Made by a program: the position numbers and the translations under genes. The notes beneath the pieces were generated by a model. That model was not told the origin of the DNA and did not search any database. It saw only the letters and a program-made list of their open reading frames with translations. This document shows positions 17,169 to 24,809 of a stretch of 64,000 nucleotides of DNA, piece after piece (position 1 is the stretch's first letter; every line of letters starts with the position of its first letter). The stretch spans positions 2,997,001-3,061,000 of the forward strand of contig NZ_CP045504.1 in the NCBI RefSeq assembly GCF_013376455.1, given 5' to 3'. Origin of the DNA: Desulfolutivibrio sulfodismutans DSM 3696. GTDB taxonomy: Bacteria > Desulfobacterota > Desulfovibrionia > Desulfovibrionales > Desulfovibrionaceae.

Positions 17169-18386
17169 TTACGCGTCTTCGAGATCAGCGGGTAGGAGGG
17201 CCACCCCGGAACGCATGCCCGGCGAAAGCATTCCCAGTGTGTTTTCCCGGCCAAGCATCCGGGCCGGAGTGGTGGTCAGGGCCGCCAGGGCGTCGGCCAG
17301 GGAAATCCTTTCCCAATGATGGAGGAGATAGCGGACTTCATTCCATAGGTCAAGGTCGGTGTTCGAGGCCGGGCTGTCCGTGCCCAGGCAGATCCTGGCC
17401 CCGGCTGCGGCCAGTTTTTCGGCAGGGGCGCGGCCCACGCCGATGTAGGCGTTGCTGCGCGGGCACAGGCACACCCCGCAGCCGCGCCCGGCCAGGATGC
17501 GGATATCCGCGTCGTCCACATGCACGGCGTGAACGACCAGGGTGTGTTCGTCCAAAAGGCCCAGGGCGTCGGCATGGGCCACGGGCGAGCGGCCGGGTGG
17601 GCGAAAATCGCGCGGCAGCACCCGCTTGCGTAAAAGCTCGGCGAAATCCCCGGTCCCATCGGCCAGAAGCGCCACCTCCCCTGCGTGCTCGGCCAGATGG
17701 AGGGAAAAGGGTTTGCCGTGCCGGGTGGCCCAGGCCTTGGCGGCGCGCAGACGATCCGGGTGGGTGGAATACAGGGCGTGCCCGGCCACGGAGACATGGT
17801 CCGCAAAGAGTCCGTGGGGCAGTCCGTGCAGGTCGGCAGGCCAGGACGGGGTGTCGCCCGTTGGCGGGGCAAACCCGAACTCCTCGAAAAAAGAGACGAA
17901 ATCAAGGCCCTCTCGGGTGAAGGTCCGGGCCGCCGCACCGGGATGGCGGGTGGCGATATCGGCCACGCAGGCCGTGCCCGACGTCCGCATCTCCCGGGCC
18001 GCGGCCTGGGCCGCATCCTGGTCGAAAACGCCCATGGGCAGGGCCACAAGGCGGCGCACCCATTCGGCGAAGCCCAGGCCGGAGGGAATGGCCCCGCGCA
18101 GGTGGGCAAGCTCCAGATGGCAGTGGGCGTTGATCAGGCCGGGCACGAGGGTGGCCGGGCCGTGATCCATGACGGGGCCGGAAAATCCGGCAAGGGTTGA
18201 CCGGCGTGGGCCCACCGCGAGGATTTCGCGGTCCCTGACGATCACGGCGGCATCGGCCAGGGGGGCGGCGCCCGGGGCCATGGTCATGATCCGCCGGGCC
18301 GTATGGGCCGTTGTCCGGCCGTTGTAATCGAAGATGGTGAGCGGCGCGGCCGGTTGCGATGGGTCGCTGCGCATAAAGGGGGGCAT
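17169..18386 (-). CDS. amidohydrolase / deaminase of the chlorohydrolase-SsnA type, 405 aa
   Basis: Metal-dependent hydrolase. Start at 18386 is preferred (GGAG 7 bases upstream, family length); the longer frame overlaps the next gene. Metal and catalytic residues are visible: NAHCHLEL (HxH), LHLAEHAGE (His and catalytic Glu region), VVHAVHV (His) and GTDSPASNTDLDLW (Asp). The SLHLAEH and GTDSxASN pattern resembles aminodeoxyfutalosine deaminases of the futalosine menaquinone pathway, which Desulfovibrio uses, but other deaminations are possible. It is upstream of sat by 180 bases with no terminator seen between. Confidence 0.8.
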   Translation of the reverse strand: MPPFMRSDPSQPAAPLTIFDYNGRTTAHTARRIMTMAPGAAPLADAAVIVRDREILAVGPRRSTLAGFSGPVMDHGPATLVPGLINAHCHLELAHLRGAIPSGLGFAEWVRRLVALPMGVFDQDAAQAAAREMRTSGTACVADIATRHPGAAARTFTREGLDFVSFFEEFGFAPPTGDTPSWPADLHGLPHGLFADHVSVAGHALYSTHPDRLRAAKAWATRHGKPFSLHLAEHAGEVALLADGTGDFAELLRKRVLPRDFRPPGRSPVAHADALGLLDEHTLVVHAVHVDDADIRILAGRGCGVCLCPRSNAYIGVGRAPAEKLAAAGARICLGTDSPASNTDLDLWNEVRYLLHHWERISLADALAALTTTPARMLGRENTLGMLSPGMRSGVALLPADLEDA

Positions 18387-18441
18387 GGACGTCTCCAGGC
18401 GAAAAGCCTGCCCGCTTGCCGCCAGGATGTCGGACTGGCCG

Positions 18442-18945
18442 TTATTTGAAGATGTACAGGGAGGTGTCCAAAAAGGCCCGCAGGCGTTCCACCCGGTCCC
18501 GGAATTTGGTGATGTTTTCGCTTTCCCGGGCCCGGATGTCCTTTTCATCCCCGGAAAGGTTGATCTCAAATTCGTTGGACATGATTTGCTTGAGCATTTC
18601 ACTGATATTGACGATGCGGTCCAGAAGGTAGTTTCTCTCGTCTTTTGTAAAGCAGTAGGTCGTTTTTCCGTACAGATAGTAAAGATCACGAAGGTTCAAA
18701 GCCAGCCCAAGGGTCTTCTCCAGGCGATTGGATAGATCGGTATAAAAAATGACGTCTTTACCGTCGATGCTTTTTGATTTGAGAAGCTCCTGGATCTGGA
18801 TGCCCTGAACAACGGCTTCGTTGAAGTAATGCATGAAATAATTCGTGCATTCCTTAATATTTGGCGTACTTTGCTGTTGCGCAAAGAGGTTTTGGGAGAA
18901 GCAAAGGGAGGCTGTCAAGGCCAATGCGGCCAAAACTTTTTTCAT
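18442..18945 (-). CDS. hypothetical periplasmic protein, 167 aa
   Basis: Not recognised. Start at 18945 (MKKVLAALALTASLCFSQ) gives a standard signal peptide cleaved near FAQ, with GGAG 7 bases upstream. The mature part is helical and charged with three Cys (KECTNYF, YCFTKDE) and no membrane segment. Base composition is clearly more AT-rich than flanking genes, which may point to later acquisition. It lies 55 bases upstream of the amidohydrolase. Confidence 0.75.
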   Translation of the reverse strand: MKKVLAALALTASLCFSQNLFAQQQSTPNIKECTNYFMHYFNEAVVQGIQIQELLKSKSIDGKDVIFYTDLSNRLEKTLGLALNLRDLYYLYGKTTYCFTKDERNYLLDRIVNISEMLKQIMSNEFEINLSGDEKDIRARESENITKFRDRVERLRAFLDTSLYIFK

Positions 18946-19260
18946 GGCGGACTCCACCAGGCTCATTGGGTTCACAGCGTGATCGGGCACAGAAAGCCCA
19001 TGCTGTGGGAAGCAGTTCCAAGGCGTACAATTTCACTCTATTTCATGTGCAAAGTCAAACGGTCCCCCTGTCCGGTTCCCTTTTGGCTGTTGCGGCCTTT
19101 TCTGAATGGGAAACCCGCTTGCGGCTTGTGCATTTTCCCGGGGCCGGATATGTAACACACAAGCGGAAACCACGGTCCATGGGCGAAATGGCGGCGGGCT
19201 TGCGAGAGACCTCCTCCCGCACCCAAAACAGCCGGAGCAGCGGCAGGCGTATCCTCCATC

Positions 19261-20373
19261 ATGCGGCACTACCTGAAATTTTTCTTCGATCCCGGGTTTG
19301 ACCGTCGCAAACTCACGCCCAGGCTTCGGCAGGACGGCTCAGTGGATCTCTACGATCTGGGCTATGTGCAAAATGTCATGGCCGGGGAGGTCGTGGCCCA
19401 GTGGCTTCCGACGGAAAAGGCCCCGCCCGATGCCGACCCCAGGGCGTTTTATTCCGAGAAGGTGTTTCCGTACGGGCTGGGCTGCACCCCTGATCCGGGA
19501 AATCCCGACCGGCTGGTGAGCACGGTCAACGGCTACGTGGCCTTTGAAAACGGCCGCATCACCGTGCGGCGAACGCTGGTGGTGCCGGGCGACGTGGGAT
19601 TTCATACCGGCAACATCGTCTTTGTGGGCGATGTGACCATTGAGGGCGCGGTACGGGCCGGATTTGAGGTGGTGGGCCGCAACGTGGTCGTCCGGGGACT
19701 GGTGGAAGGAGCCAGGATACGGGCCACGGAATCCATCGTGGCCGAATCGGGGATCAAGGGGTCGGACAATGCCGTCATCCGGGCGGGCGGCAATCTGCGC
19801 ACCAAGTTTTGCGAGAACGCCGAACTCCATGCGGGCAGGAACCTGCTGGTCGATGCCTCCAGCATGCTGTGCCACTTTTATGTGGGCGAACGGTTGGCGG
19901 TGAAGGAACGGCTGGTGGGCGGCACGGCCACCTGCCGGGGATCGGTGTATGTGGGCGAGGCCCTGGGCGGAGGACTGCGCACCCAGACCAAGCTGCTTAT
20001 GGGCTACGACCCGGAGTTGATCTCCCGGGACCGCGCCTTGCGCATAAAAATTCATCGCACCAATGAGAGGGCCATGGCCTTGCGGCGGGAAGTCGGCCCC
20101 GAAGGCCGGGCGGGGAAAGAATTGGCCGAGGAGTTGGCAGCGCTTGAGCGCAAACTGGCCTCGTATCAGGATCTGCGCCATAAGCTGTGGCTCAACCGCC
20201 ATGGCGGCGAGAATTTCCTGGTCTGCCGGGTCATCGTGCCGGGCGTGATCGGCGCTAATGTGGAAATCGGCATCGGCGAGGCGGTCATGGACGCCCCGGA
20301 TGGGGCCAGGGATGTGCTTTTCCGCTATTATGACGGGGACGTGGTCATGTCCTCGCCCGCTGTGAAACGCTGA
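19261..20373 (+). CDS. FapA/DUF342-family polymer-forming-like protein, 370 aa
   Basis: Central part (about residues 90-235) is a repetitive beta-helix: VPGDVGFHTGNIVFVGDV, GFEVVGRNVVVRGLVEGA, ESIVAESGIKGSDN, HAGRNLLVDASSM. It is followed by a charged helical stretch (about 255-305) and a short beta end. This is the DUF342/FapA pattern. The role of the family is poorly defined; links to cell-envelope and division have been proposed. No strong SD is seen before the ATG. Single gene facing the convergent STAS gene. Confidence 0.8.
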   Translation: MRHYLKFFFDPGFDRRKLTPRLRQDGSVDLYDLGYVQNVMAGEVVAQWLPTEKAPPDADPRAFYSEKVFPYGLGCTPDPGNPDRLVSTVNGYVAFENGRITVRRTLVVPGDVGFHTGNIVFVGDVTIEGAVRAGFEVVGRNVVVRGLVEGARIRATESIVAESGIKGSDNAVIRAGGNLRTKFCENAELHAGRNLLVDASSMLCHFYVGERLAVKERLVGGTATCRGSVYVGEALGGGLRTQTKLLMGYDPELISRDRALRIKIHRTNERAMALRREVGPEGRAGKELAEELAALERKLASYQDLRHKLWLNRHGGENFLVCRVIVPGVIGANVEIGIGEAVMDAPDGARDVLFRYYDGDVVMSSPAVKR

Positions 20374-20408
20374 CGCAGAGGTCCGGAACGGCCGATTTTC
20401 GCTGGCCC

Positions 20409-20762
20409 TTAACGGATTGCGAGCAGCGGCAGAATCTCCTCGCCCATGTCGTCGTCCCAGCCGTCCACCACCCGGAAAAATCCAGAGAGATCGCGCATGG
20501 CCAGTTCCGTGGCCACGGATTCGGACAGATCGCGCAGAAAAAGCGCCCCGCCCAGGGTGGAGAGCCGGGTTTGCAGTTTGATGAGGTAGGCGATGCCCTG
20601 CCCGCCCAGGTGGTCGGCGTCCGACAAATCCAAAACAAGCGTCGGGGGGCCGGACACGGCGGCCAATACCGCATTCATGTCAACCGCCGCGTTCCTGGCG
20701 AATTCACCGGTGAGGCGGACGTAGATACACTGTCCCTGACGCGTGACGTCGATATGGTTCAT
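20409..20762 (-). CDS. STAS-domain protein (anti-sigma antagonist type), 117 aa
   Basis: One STAS domain from IDVTRQGQCIYVRLTGEF to ILPLLAIR. In SpoIIAA-like antagonists the DSSG motif contains the phosphorylated Ser; here the aligned stretch is DLSDADHLGGQG, so a Gly stands at that place. The protein may therefore not be switched by phosphorylation. No kinase or phosphatase gene is adjacent. Start at 20762 is by family length; the SD is weak. Confidence 0.8.
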   Translation of the reverse strand: MNHIDVTRQGQCIYVRLTGEFARNAAVDMNAVLAAVSGPPTLVLDLSDADHLGGQGIAYLIKLQTRLSTLGGALFLRDLSESVATELAMRDLSGFFRVVDGWDDDMGEEILPLLAIR

Positions 20763-20970
20763 GGCTTTTTTGGAGCGAGAGCGTGGTTGGCAGGCATCAC
20801 CCACCGCTCCGGGGCCTCCCCTCCCCGTCACGGCTGGCGTCCGAAACCGAACGCCAAACGCTCCATATCAGGACCGCCATGCGAAGGCAAACCGGAGGGC
20901 GGCCTCGCGGAAATCACAACCGCCCTGAGTGAGTGTGTTCCACGGCAAGGCGGACGGACAGGAAATGAAA

Positions 20971-20994
20971 AGGCCGGTCCCAAAGAACCGGCCT
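20971..20994 (-). terminator. terminator of the 79-aa zinc-ribbon gene
   Basis: Minus-strand stem AGGCCGGT / ACCGGCCT (8 bp, 8-base loop) followed by TTTTCATTT, 21 bases beyond the stop at 21016. Confidence 0.7.
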
Positions 20995-21015
20995 GCCAGA
21001 CATATGCAATGAAAC

Positions 21016-21255
21016 TCAGACCTCGGGCAGCCAGGCCAGGAGCGCGAACGGGGCATAGCCGTTGTCGGGATTTTCAGCGTAGCGGCAGCCCAGGTGGTTG
21101 TCCTCGTCCTTATACCGGATGTCGTTTAAGGAGCCGGTATAATACACGCAGGCGTTGTTGTTGCACACCAAGAGTTCGCCCCAGCCGGATTCGGGAGGCC
21201 CAATCCACGCTTCAAGGGGTTGCCCGCAATGGGGGCAAAGACGTTTTTCAGACAT
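21016..21255 (-). CDS. small zinc-ribbon protein, 79 aa
   Basis: Starts MSEKRLCPHCGQPLEAW with a CxxC knuckle and continues WGELLVCNNNACVYYTGS with the second pair (C-x4-C), so one zinc ribbon. The C-terminal half is polar with HLGCRYAENPDNGYAPF. GGAG 8 bases upstream supports ATG 21255; an in-frame GTG lies 9 bases earlier. Function unknown. Confidence 0.7.
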   Translation of the reverse strand: MSEKRLCPHCGQPLEAWIGPPESGWGELLVCNNNACVYYTGSLNDIRYKDEDNHLGCRYAENPDNGYAPFALLAWLPEV

Positions 21256-21365
21256 GTTCCTCACTCCTTCTCGGGGAAAAGCCCGGAGTCCGGGCCGTGC
21301 GTCCTGTGAAAACTAGGTACGATATCGGCCGCGTCAAGGACCGGGCCGCCAGGCCGGGGCGGGGG

Positions 21366-21716
21366 TTAGAGAAGTTCCGGGGCGAACGGGGGCACGAGAC
21401 ACACAACCACGAGGGGGACCGCCCCGGTGTTTTTGATCTGGTGGGTGACGCCGGAGGGGATGAACACGACATGGCCCGGTCCCACGTCGAACCAGCGATC
21501 CGCAATGAAGACCTGCCCCGTGCCTTCATGCACGAACTGTTCGTGCTCCCAGGGGTGGTTGTGCAGGGACGTCTCGCCGCCCGGGACGAATTCGATCACC
21601 CGCATGCAGAAATTGGTCGCCCCGTCGGCCTTGCCGAGCACCACCCGCCCCGTGGTTCCCACGGCCGGGGCCGGGAAGGCCGTGGGGGCGACCTCGCGAT
21701 AATCGATGTTCTTCAT
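21366..21716 (-). CDS. single-domain cupin protein, 116 aa
   Basis: Conserved cupin motif 1 GGETSLHNHPWEHEQFVHEGTG carries the His-x-His, Glu and a further His expected for a metal site (GETSLHNHPWEHEQF), and motif 2 is GPGHVVFIPSGVTHQIKNTG. Small cupins of this form bind metals or small ligands; no substrate can be given. GAGGA precedes the start at 21716. It lies between a zinc-ribbon gene and a CBS gene on the same strand. Confidence 0.85.
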   Translation of the reverse strand: MKNIDYREVAPTAFPAPAVGTTGRVVLGKADGATNFCMRVIEFVPGGETSLHNHPWEHEQFVHEGTGQVFIADRWFDVGPGHVVFIPSGVTHQIKNTGAVPLVVVCLVPPFAPELL

Positions 21717-21811
21717 GGATTCCTCAGGGGGGCGTCGCGATGGCTGTCTCTCGGCCATGCGGCTTGTCCCGCCGCCGTACCCCATGGGCGCGGCGGCGGG
21801 GGCTCGAAAGA

Positions 21812-22474
21812 TCAGGCGTTGTCCCTGACCCAGTACAGGAGGTCGTATTTGCCTTTGAGCATGTCCACCAGCTTGTGCAGGGGGGCGTCCTCCACGTCCT
21901 GGATGCGGATGTAGACATGGCGGTTGCCCTGCTCGGCGGGGGGATAGGAGGTCAGGATGGACATGATGCGGCAGCCCTGGCCCTTCAAGTCGTCGAGCAC
22001 GGGCTTGAGGCCGCCCTCGGCGTTGGGCAGGTTGAAGGCCAACTGCACGCCGCCGGTCAAAACGCCGGTGATGCTGATGAGCACCTTGAACACGTCGCTG
22101 TCGGTGATGATGCCCACCACCTTGCCGTCGTCGTCGACCACGGGCAGCCCGCCGATGCGGTTGCGCATCATGACCACGGCGGCCCGCTCCACGGGTTCGT
22201 CCGGGGTGATGGCCAGGGGCTTTTTGGTCATGATGTCCGCGACCTTGATCTCGGACAGCAGGTAATACAGCTCGTGCATGTCCAGGGTGGTGGCCTTGGA
22301 GGGCGAGGCCTCCTTGATGTCCCGGTCGGAGAGCATGCCCACCAGCCTGCCGTCGTCGTCCACCACGGGCAGTCGGCGAATCTTGTTCTCCTTCATGAGC
22401 TTGGCGGCCTTCATGATGGACGTGCCCGCCTTGGCCACAACGGGCTCCTTGGTCATCCAGTCCTTGATCAGCAT
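21812..22474 (-). CDS. tandem CBS-domain protein with ACT-like tail, 220 aa
   Basis: Two CBS domains: VVDDDGRLVGMLSDRDIKEA (about residues 1-60) and LPVVDDDGKVVGIITDSDVF (about 75-135), both with the adenosyl-ligand pattern. The remaining 80 residues (VLTGGVQLAFNLPNAEGGLK and following) look like an ACT-type regulatory domain. Likely a nucleotide-sensing regulator; partner unknown. AAGGAG 7 bases before the ATG. Divergent from the dehydrogenase gene. Confidence 0.88.
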   Translation of the reverse strand: MLIKDWMTKEPVVAKAGTSIMKAAKLMKENKIRRLPVVDDDGRLVGMLSDRDIKEASPSKATTLDMHELYYLLSEIKVADIMTKKPLAITPDEPVERAAVVMMRNRIGGLPVVDDDGKVVGIITDSDVFKVLISITGVLTGGVQLAFNLPNAEGGLKPVLDDLKGQGCRIMSILTSYPPAEQGNRHVYIRIQDVEDAPLHKLVDMLKGKYDLLYWVRDNA

Positions 22475-22504
22475 GGGATTCTCCTTGGGTGCGGATGCGG
22501 GCGC

Positions 22505-22533
22505 TTGTTGCCCGGGCCGTCTTGGCGTATACT
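22505..22533 (+). promoter_or_regulatory. candidate promoter of the zinc dehydrogenase gene
   Basis: TATACT at 22528-22533 (five of six) with TTGTTG at 22505-22510 and a 17-base spacer. The -35 is weak (three of six). It would give a leader of about 120 bases. Confidence 0.35.
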
Positions 22534-22662
22534 GCAGATTCCGGGAATACGAAACCCGGCGTGGCCGCGAGTCGCCGTCACCCACCCTCTACACCACCCT
22601 CCGGGTTCCCTTCAAGGACTTCGGGGCGGGAACTCCGCCGCACGCCAAGGAAAATCCCCGGC

Positions 22663-23874
22663 ATGAAAGCCCTCATCTACGAAAAAAGCATCCCGCGGTA
22701 TCTGGCCAGCGCCCTGGCCGCGCGCCTGGACCGCCGCCGGTTCTTCCCCCGGGTCTCGCCCCTGCGCCTGGCCGAGACGCCCTATGATCCGCCTGCCGGA
22801 TGGGTCCGCCTGCGCACGCTTTTATGCGGCATCTGCGGCTCGGACCTTGGGCTTTTAAAGGGCCACGAATCCGTGCTGCTCGAACCCTACGCCTCCATGC
22901 CCTCGGTCCTGGGGCACGAGATCCTGGCCGTGGTGGAGGAGGCCCCGGACGGATCGGGCTTTTCCCCGGGACAGCGGGTGGCGGTGGAGCCCATCTTGCC
23001 CTGCGAGACGCGGGGGCTTGCCCCCTGCCGGTTTTGCGCCGCCGGGGACTACAACCTGTGTGAAAACTTTCTGCGCGGCGACCTGCCGCCCGGCTCGTTT
23101 CTGGGGTTCAACGCCAAGGCCCCGGGGGGCATGGCCGAGCGCACGGCGGCCCATCCCTCGCGCCTTTTCCCCGTTCCGGACCATGTGCCGGACGAGACCG
23201 CCGTGCTCGTCGACTCCCTGGCCTCGGTCCTGCATCCGGTGCTGGTCCACTTCCCTGGCGACGCGGACACGGTGGTCATAAACGGCATGGGCATCCTTGG
23301 GCAGCACGCCGTGCGGTCCTTGCGGGCCCTGGGCTCCAAGGCCCGCATTGTGGCCGTGGCCCGGCACGGCTTCCAGGCTTTGGCGGCAAAGGCCGGGGGG
23401 GCCGACGTGGTGCTGCGGTCGCCTTCGCGCCAGGCCCTGGGAGAGGCCGTGGGGGCCACGTTTACGCCCACGACCCTTGGCGGCGGCAACCTGGAGGGCG
23501 GGGCGGACCTGTTTTTGGACTGCGCCGGGGGCGCCCGGGCCTTCGAGCAGGGGCTTTTGGCCCTGCGGGCCGGGGGGGGCTACGTCATGGTGGGGACCAC
23601 GGCCCGGCTGTCCGGGGCCGACGTGTCCAGCCTGTGGTTCCGGCAGCTCACCGCCGTGGGTTCGGCCAGCTACGGCCATGCCACGGACCCGCGCACCGGC
23701 AAACGGGTGCGCACCTACGAGGTGGCCCTGGAGCTTCTGGCCTCGGGGAGCTATCCCGTGGATGGTCTGGTCACCCACCTCTTCCGCCTCGACGACTACG
23801 CCAAAGCCTTCACCGCCGCCTTCGACAAACGCGGACATGCGAGCATGAAGGTGGCCTTCGATCTGCGGCCATAA
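22663..23874 (+). CDS. zinc-dependent alcohol dehydrogenase-like oxidoreductase (MDR), 403 aa
   Basis: Medium-chain dehydrogenase. LLCGICGSDLGLL gives the catalytic zinc Cys, VLGHEILAVVE the GHE motif with the second ligand, and CETRG-CRFCAAGDYNLC the four-Cys structural zinc lobe. The NAD(P) fold begins INGMGILGQHAVRSLRALG, a GxGxxG variant. The amino-terminal 40 residues (YLASALAARLDRRRFF) are an extension compared with plain threonine-dehydrogenase-like enzymes. Substrate unknown. AAGGA precedes the start at 22663. Confidence 0.85.
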   Translation: MKALIYEKSIPRYLASALAARLDRRRFFPRVSPLRLAETPYDPPAGWVRLRTLLCGICGSDLGLLKGHESVLLEPYASMPSVLGHEILAVVEEAPDGSGFSPGQRVAVEPILPCETRGLAPCRFCAAGDYNLCENFLRGDLPPGSFLGFNAKAPGGMAERTAAHPSRLFPVPDHVPDETAVLVDSLASVLHPVLVHFPGDADTVVINGMGILGQHAVRSLRALGSKARIVAVARHGFQALAAKAGGADVVLRSPSRQALGEAVGATFTPTTLGGGNLEGGADLFLDCAGGARAFEQGLLALRAGGGYVMVGTTARLSGADVSSLWFRQLTAVGSASYGHATDPRTGKRVRTYEVALELLASGSYPVDGLVTHLFRLDDYAKAFTAAFDKRGHASMKVAFDLRP

Positions 23875-23904
23875 AAAAGCCCGGGCTGGATTTCCAGCCC
23901 GGGG
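23873..23904 (-). terminator. terminator of the higBA operon
   Basis: Minus-strand stem CCCGGGCTGG / CCAGCCCGGG (10 bp, 4-base loop) followed by six T. The T tract overlaps the TAA stop of the convergent dehydrogenase gene. The hairpin may also end that transcript, although no T tract follows on the plus strand. Confidence 0.8.
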
Positions 23905-23966
23905 TTCAGACTGACGACACCGTTCCGGTTTTACGAGGCCGGGGTTTTTTCCCGATTCTCCGCCTG

Positions 23967-24254
23967 TCAGCAGGCCGGTTCAAAGCTGACACGCAGCTTC
24001 GTGCCGGTCGCCCTGGCGTATTTTTCAAGCGTCGGCAGGGTGGGGACCGATTTGCCCGATTCGAGCCGGGCCACGGCGGACTGGGTGGTGTGCATCCGCT
24101 GTGCGATTTCCGCCTGCGTCATGCCCGCATTCTTGCGGGCCTGGGTGGCCGCCAAGGCCACAGCGAAGGCCGCCTCCCTGTCTTCATAGGCCTGCCGGAA
24201 GGCGGGGTCTTGCAGGAGCTCGGCTTTTTTTTGGTCCATGGTTTTTGCGTTCAT
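23967..24254 (-). CDS. higA: HigA-type antitoxin, XRE-family HTH protein, 95 aa
   Basis: Helix-turn-helix of the Cro/C1 type at about residues 42-75: AGMTQAEIAQRMHTTQSAVARLESG. The amino-terminal third is helical and charged, the C-terminal part short (TGTKLRVSFEPAC). It follows the toxin-like gene by 53 bases, the toxin-first order typical of HigBA modules. Expected to neutralise the toxin and repress the shared promoter, whose spacer holds an inverted repeat. Confidence 0.85.
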   Translation of the reverse strand: MNAKTMDQKKAELLQDPAFRQAYEDREAAFAVALAATQARKNAGMTQAEIAQRMHTTQSAVARLESGKSVPTLPTLEKYARATGTKLRVSFEPAC

Positions 24255-24307
24255 GATGTTTCCCGTATGCGTATGAAACGTTATGGCGCAGTGCGAAGTC
24301 TTTGAAT

Positions 24308-24676
24308 TCAGTCCGTGAGAAGTTTCATTCTCTCTTCGGCTATTTCAAGTTCTTGTCGCGGAGTTTTGTTTGTCTTTTTAACGAAGCAACGCAAAATGAC
24401 GACGCGCCTGCCCTTTGCCGTGCAGTAGAGCTCATGCCCGATGCCATCTTTGTCCCGAGCCCTCATTTCCCATATCTTGTCTTTGATATGCTTGACGTGA
24501 GGATGCCCGACGGCCTGCAGGCCGACATTCTGGATCATCTCGGCGATATGCACAAAATCGGCTTTGAGTTCCACGAAAAACGCGTCGAACTCCGCTTCCA
24601 CCCTGTCATCCAAAAAAAGAACGGTCCATCGTGGCTCTGACGGTTTGGATATCCCTGAGCGGAAATTCCTGGGCAT
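24308..24676 (-). CDS. higB: HigB-type toxin, phage Gp49-like/RelE superfamily, 122 aa
   Basis: Resembles phage-derived Gp49-like HigB toxins, which cut mRNA on the ribosome: FLDDRVEAEFDAFFVEL, then HVKHIKDKIWEMRARDKDGIGHELYCTAKGRRVVILRCFVKKTNKTPRQELEIAEER in pattern (key pieces IWEMRARDKDG, VVILRCFVKKTNKTP, EIAEER). The Arg/Lys-rich motif around WEMR and the FxKKT segment are family hallmarks. GGAG 6 bases before ATG. Lower GC than neighbours fits with mobility of such modules. Confidence 0.85.
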   Translation of the reverse strand: MPRNFRSGISKPSEPRWTVLFLDDRVEAEFDAFFVELKADFVHIAEMIQNVGLQAVGHPHVKHIKDKIWEMRARDKDGIGHELYCTAKGRRVVILRCFVKKTNKTPRQELEIAEERMKLLTD

Positions 24677-24705
24677 GCTTTCTCCGTGTCAGCCTGTACG
24701 GCAAA

Positions 24706-24733
24706 GATATAGCATCCTTGCTATGTTTGTCAA
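24706..24733 (-). promoter_or_regulatory. higBA promoter with operator in the spacer
   Basis: Minus strand: perfect TTGACA (24728-24733), 16-base spacer, TATATC (24706-24711). Between and overlapping the two lies a perfect inverted repeat ATAGCA-N4-TGCTAT (24709-24724). Such placement is expected for self-repression by the HigA/HigB complex. Confidence 0.75.
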
Positions 24734-24744
24734 TTTTCGGCCAT

Positions 24745-24778
24745 AAAAAAGCCCGGGAAGGCCATGGCCTTCCCGGGC
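24745..24778 (-). terminator. terminator of the mgtA-type ATPase
   Basis: A perfect 28-base palindrome (24751-24778; arms GCCCGGGAAGGCCA / TGGCCTTCCCGGGC) followed on the minus strand by six T, 31 bases past the ATPase stop. Confidence 0.88.
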
Positions 24779-24809
24779 GAATCCTCGCGCCCGTTTCGCG
24801 CGGCAGACT

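Noticed and set aside
17169-18689. 506-residue version of the amidohydrolase
   Set aside because: The extra 101 residues overlap the signal-peptide-bearing gene at 18442-18945 and look like frame-shifted translation of it.
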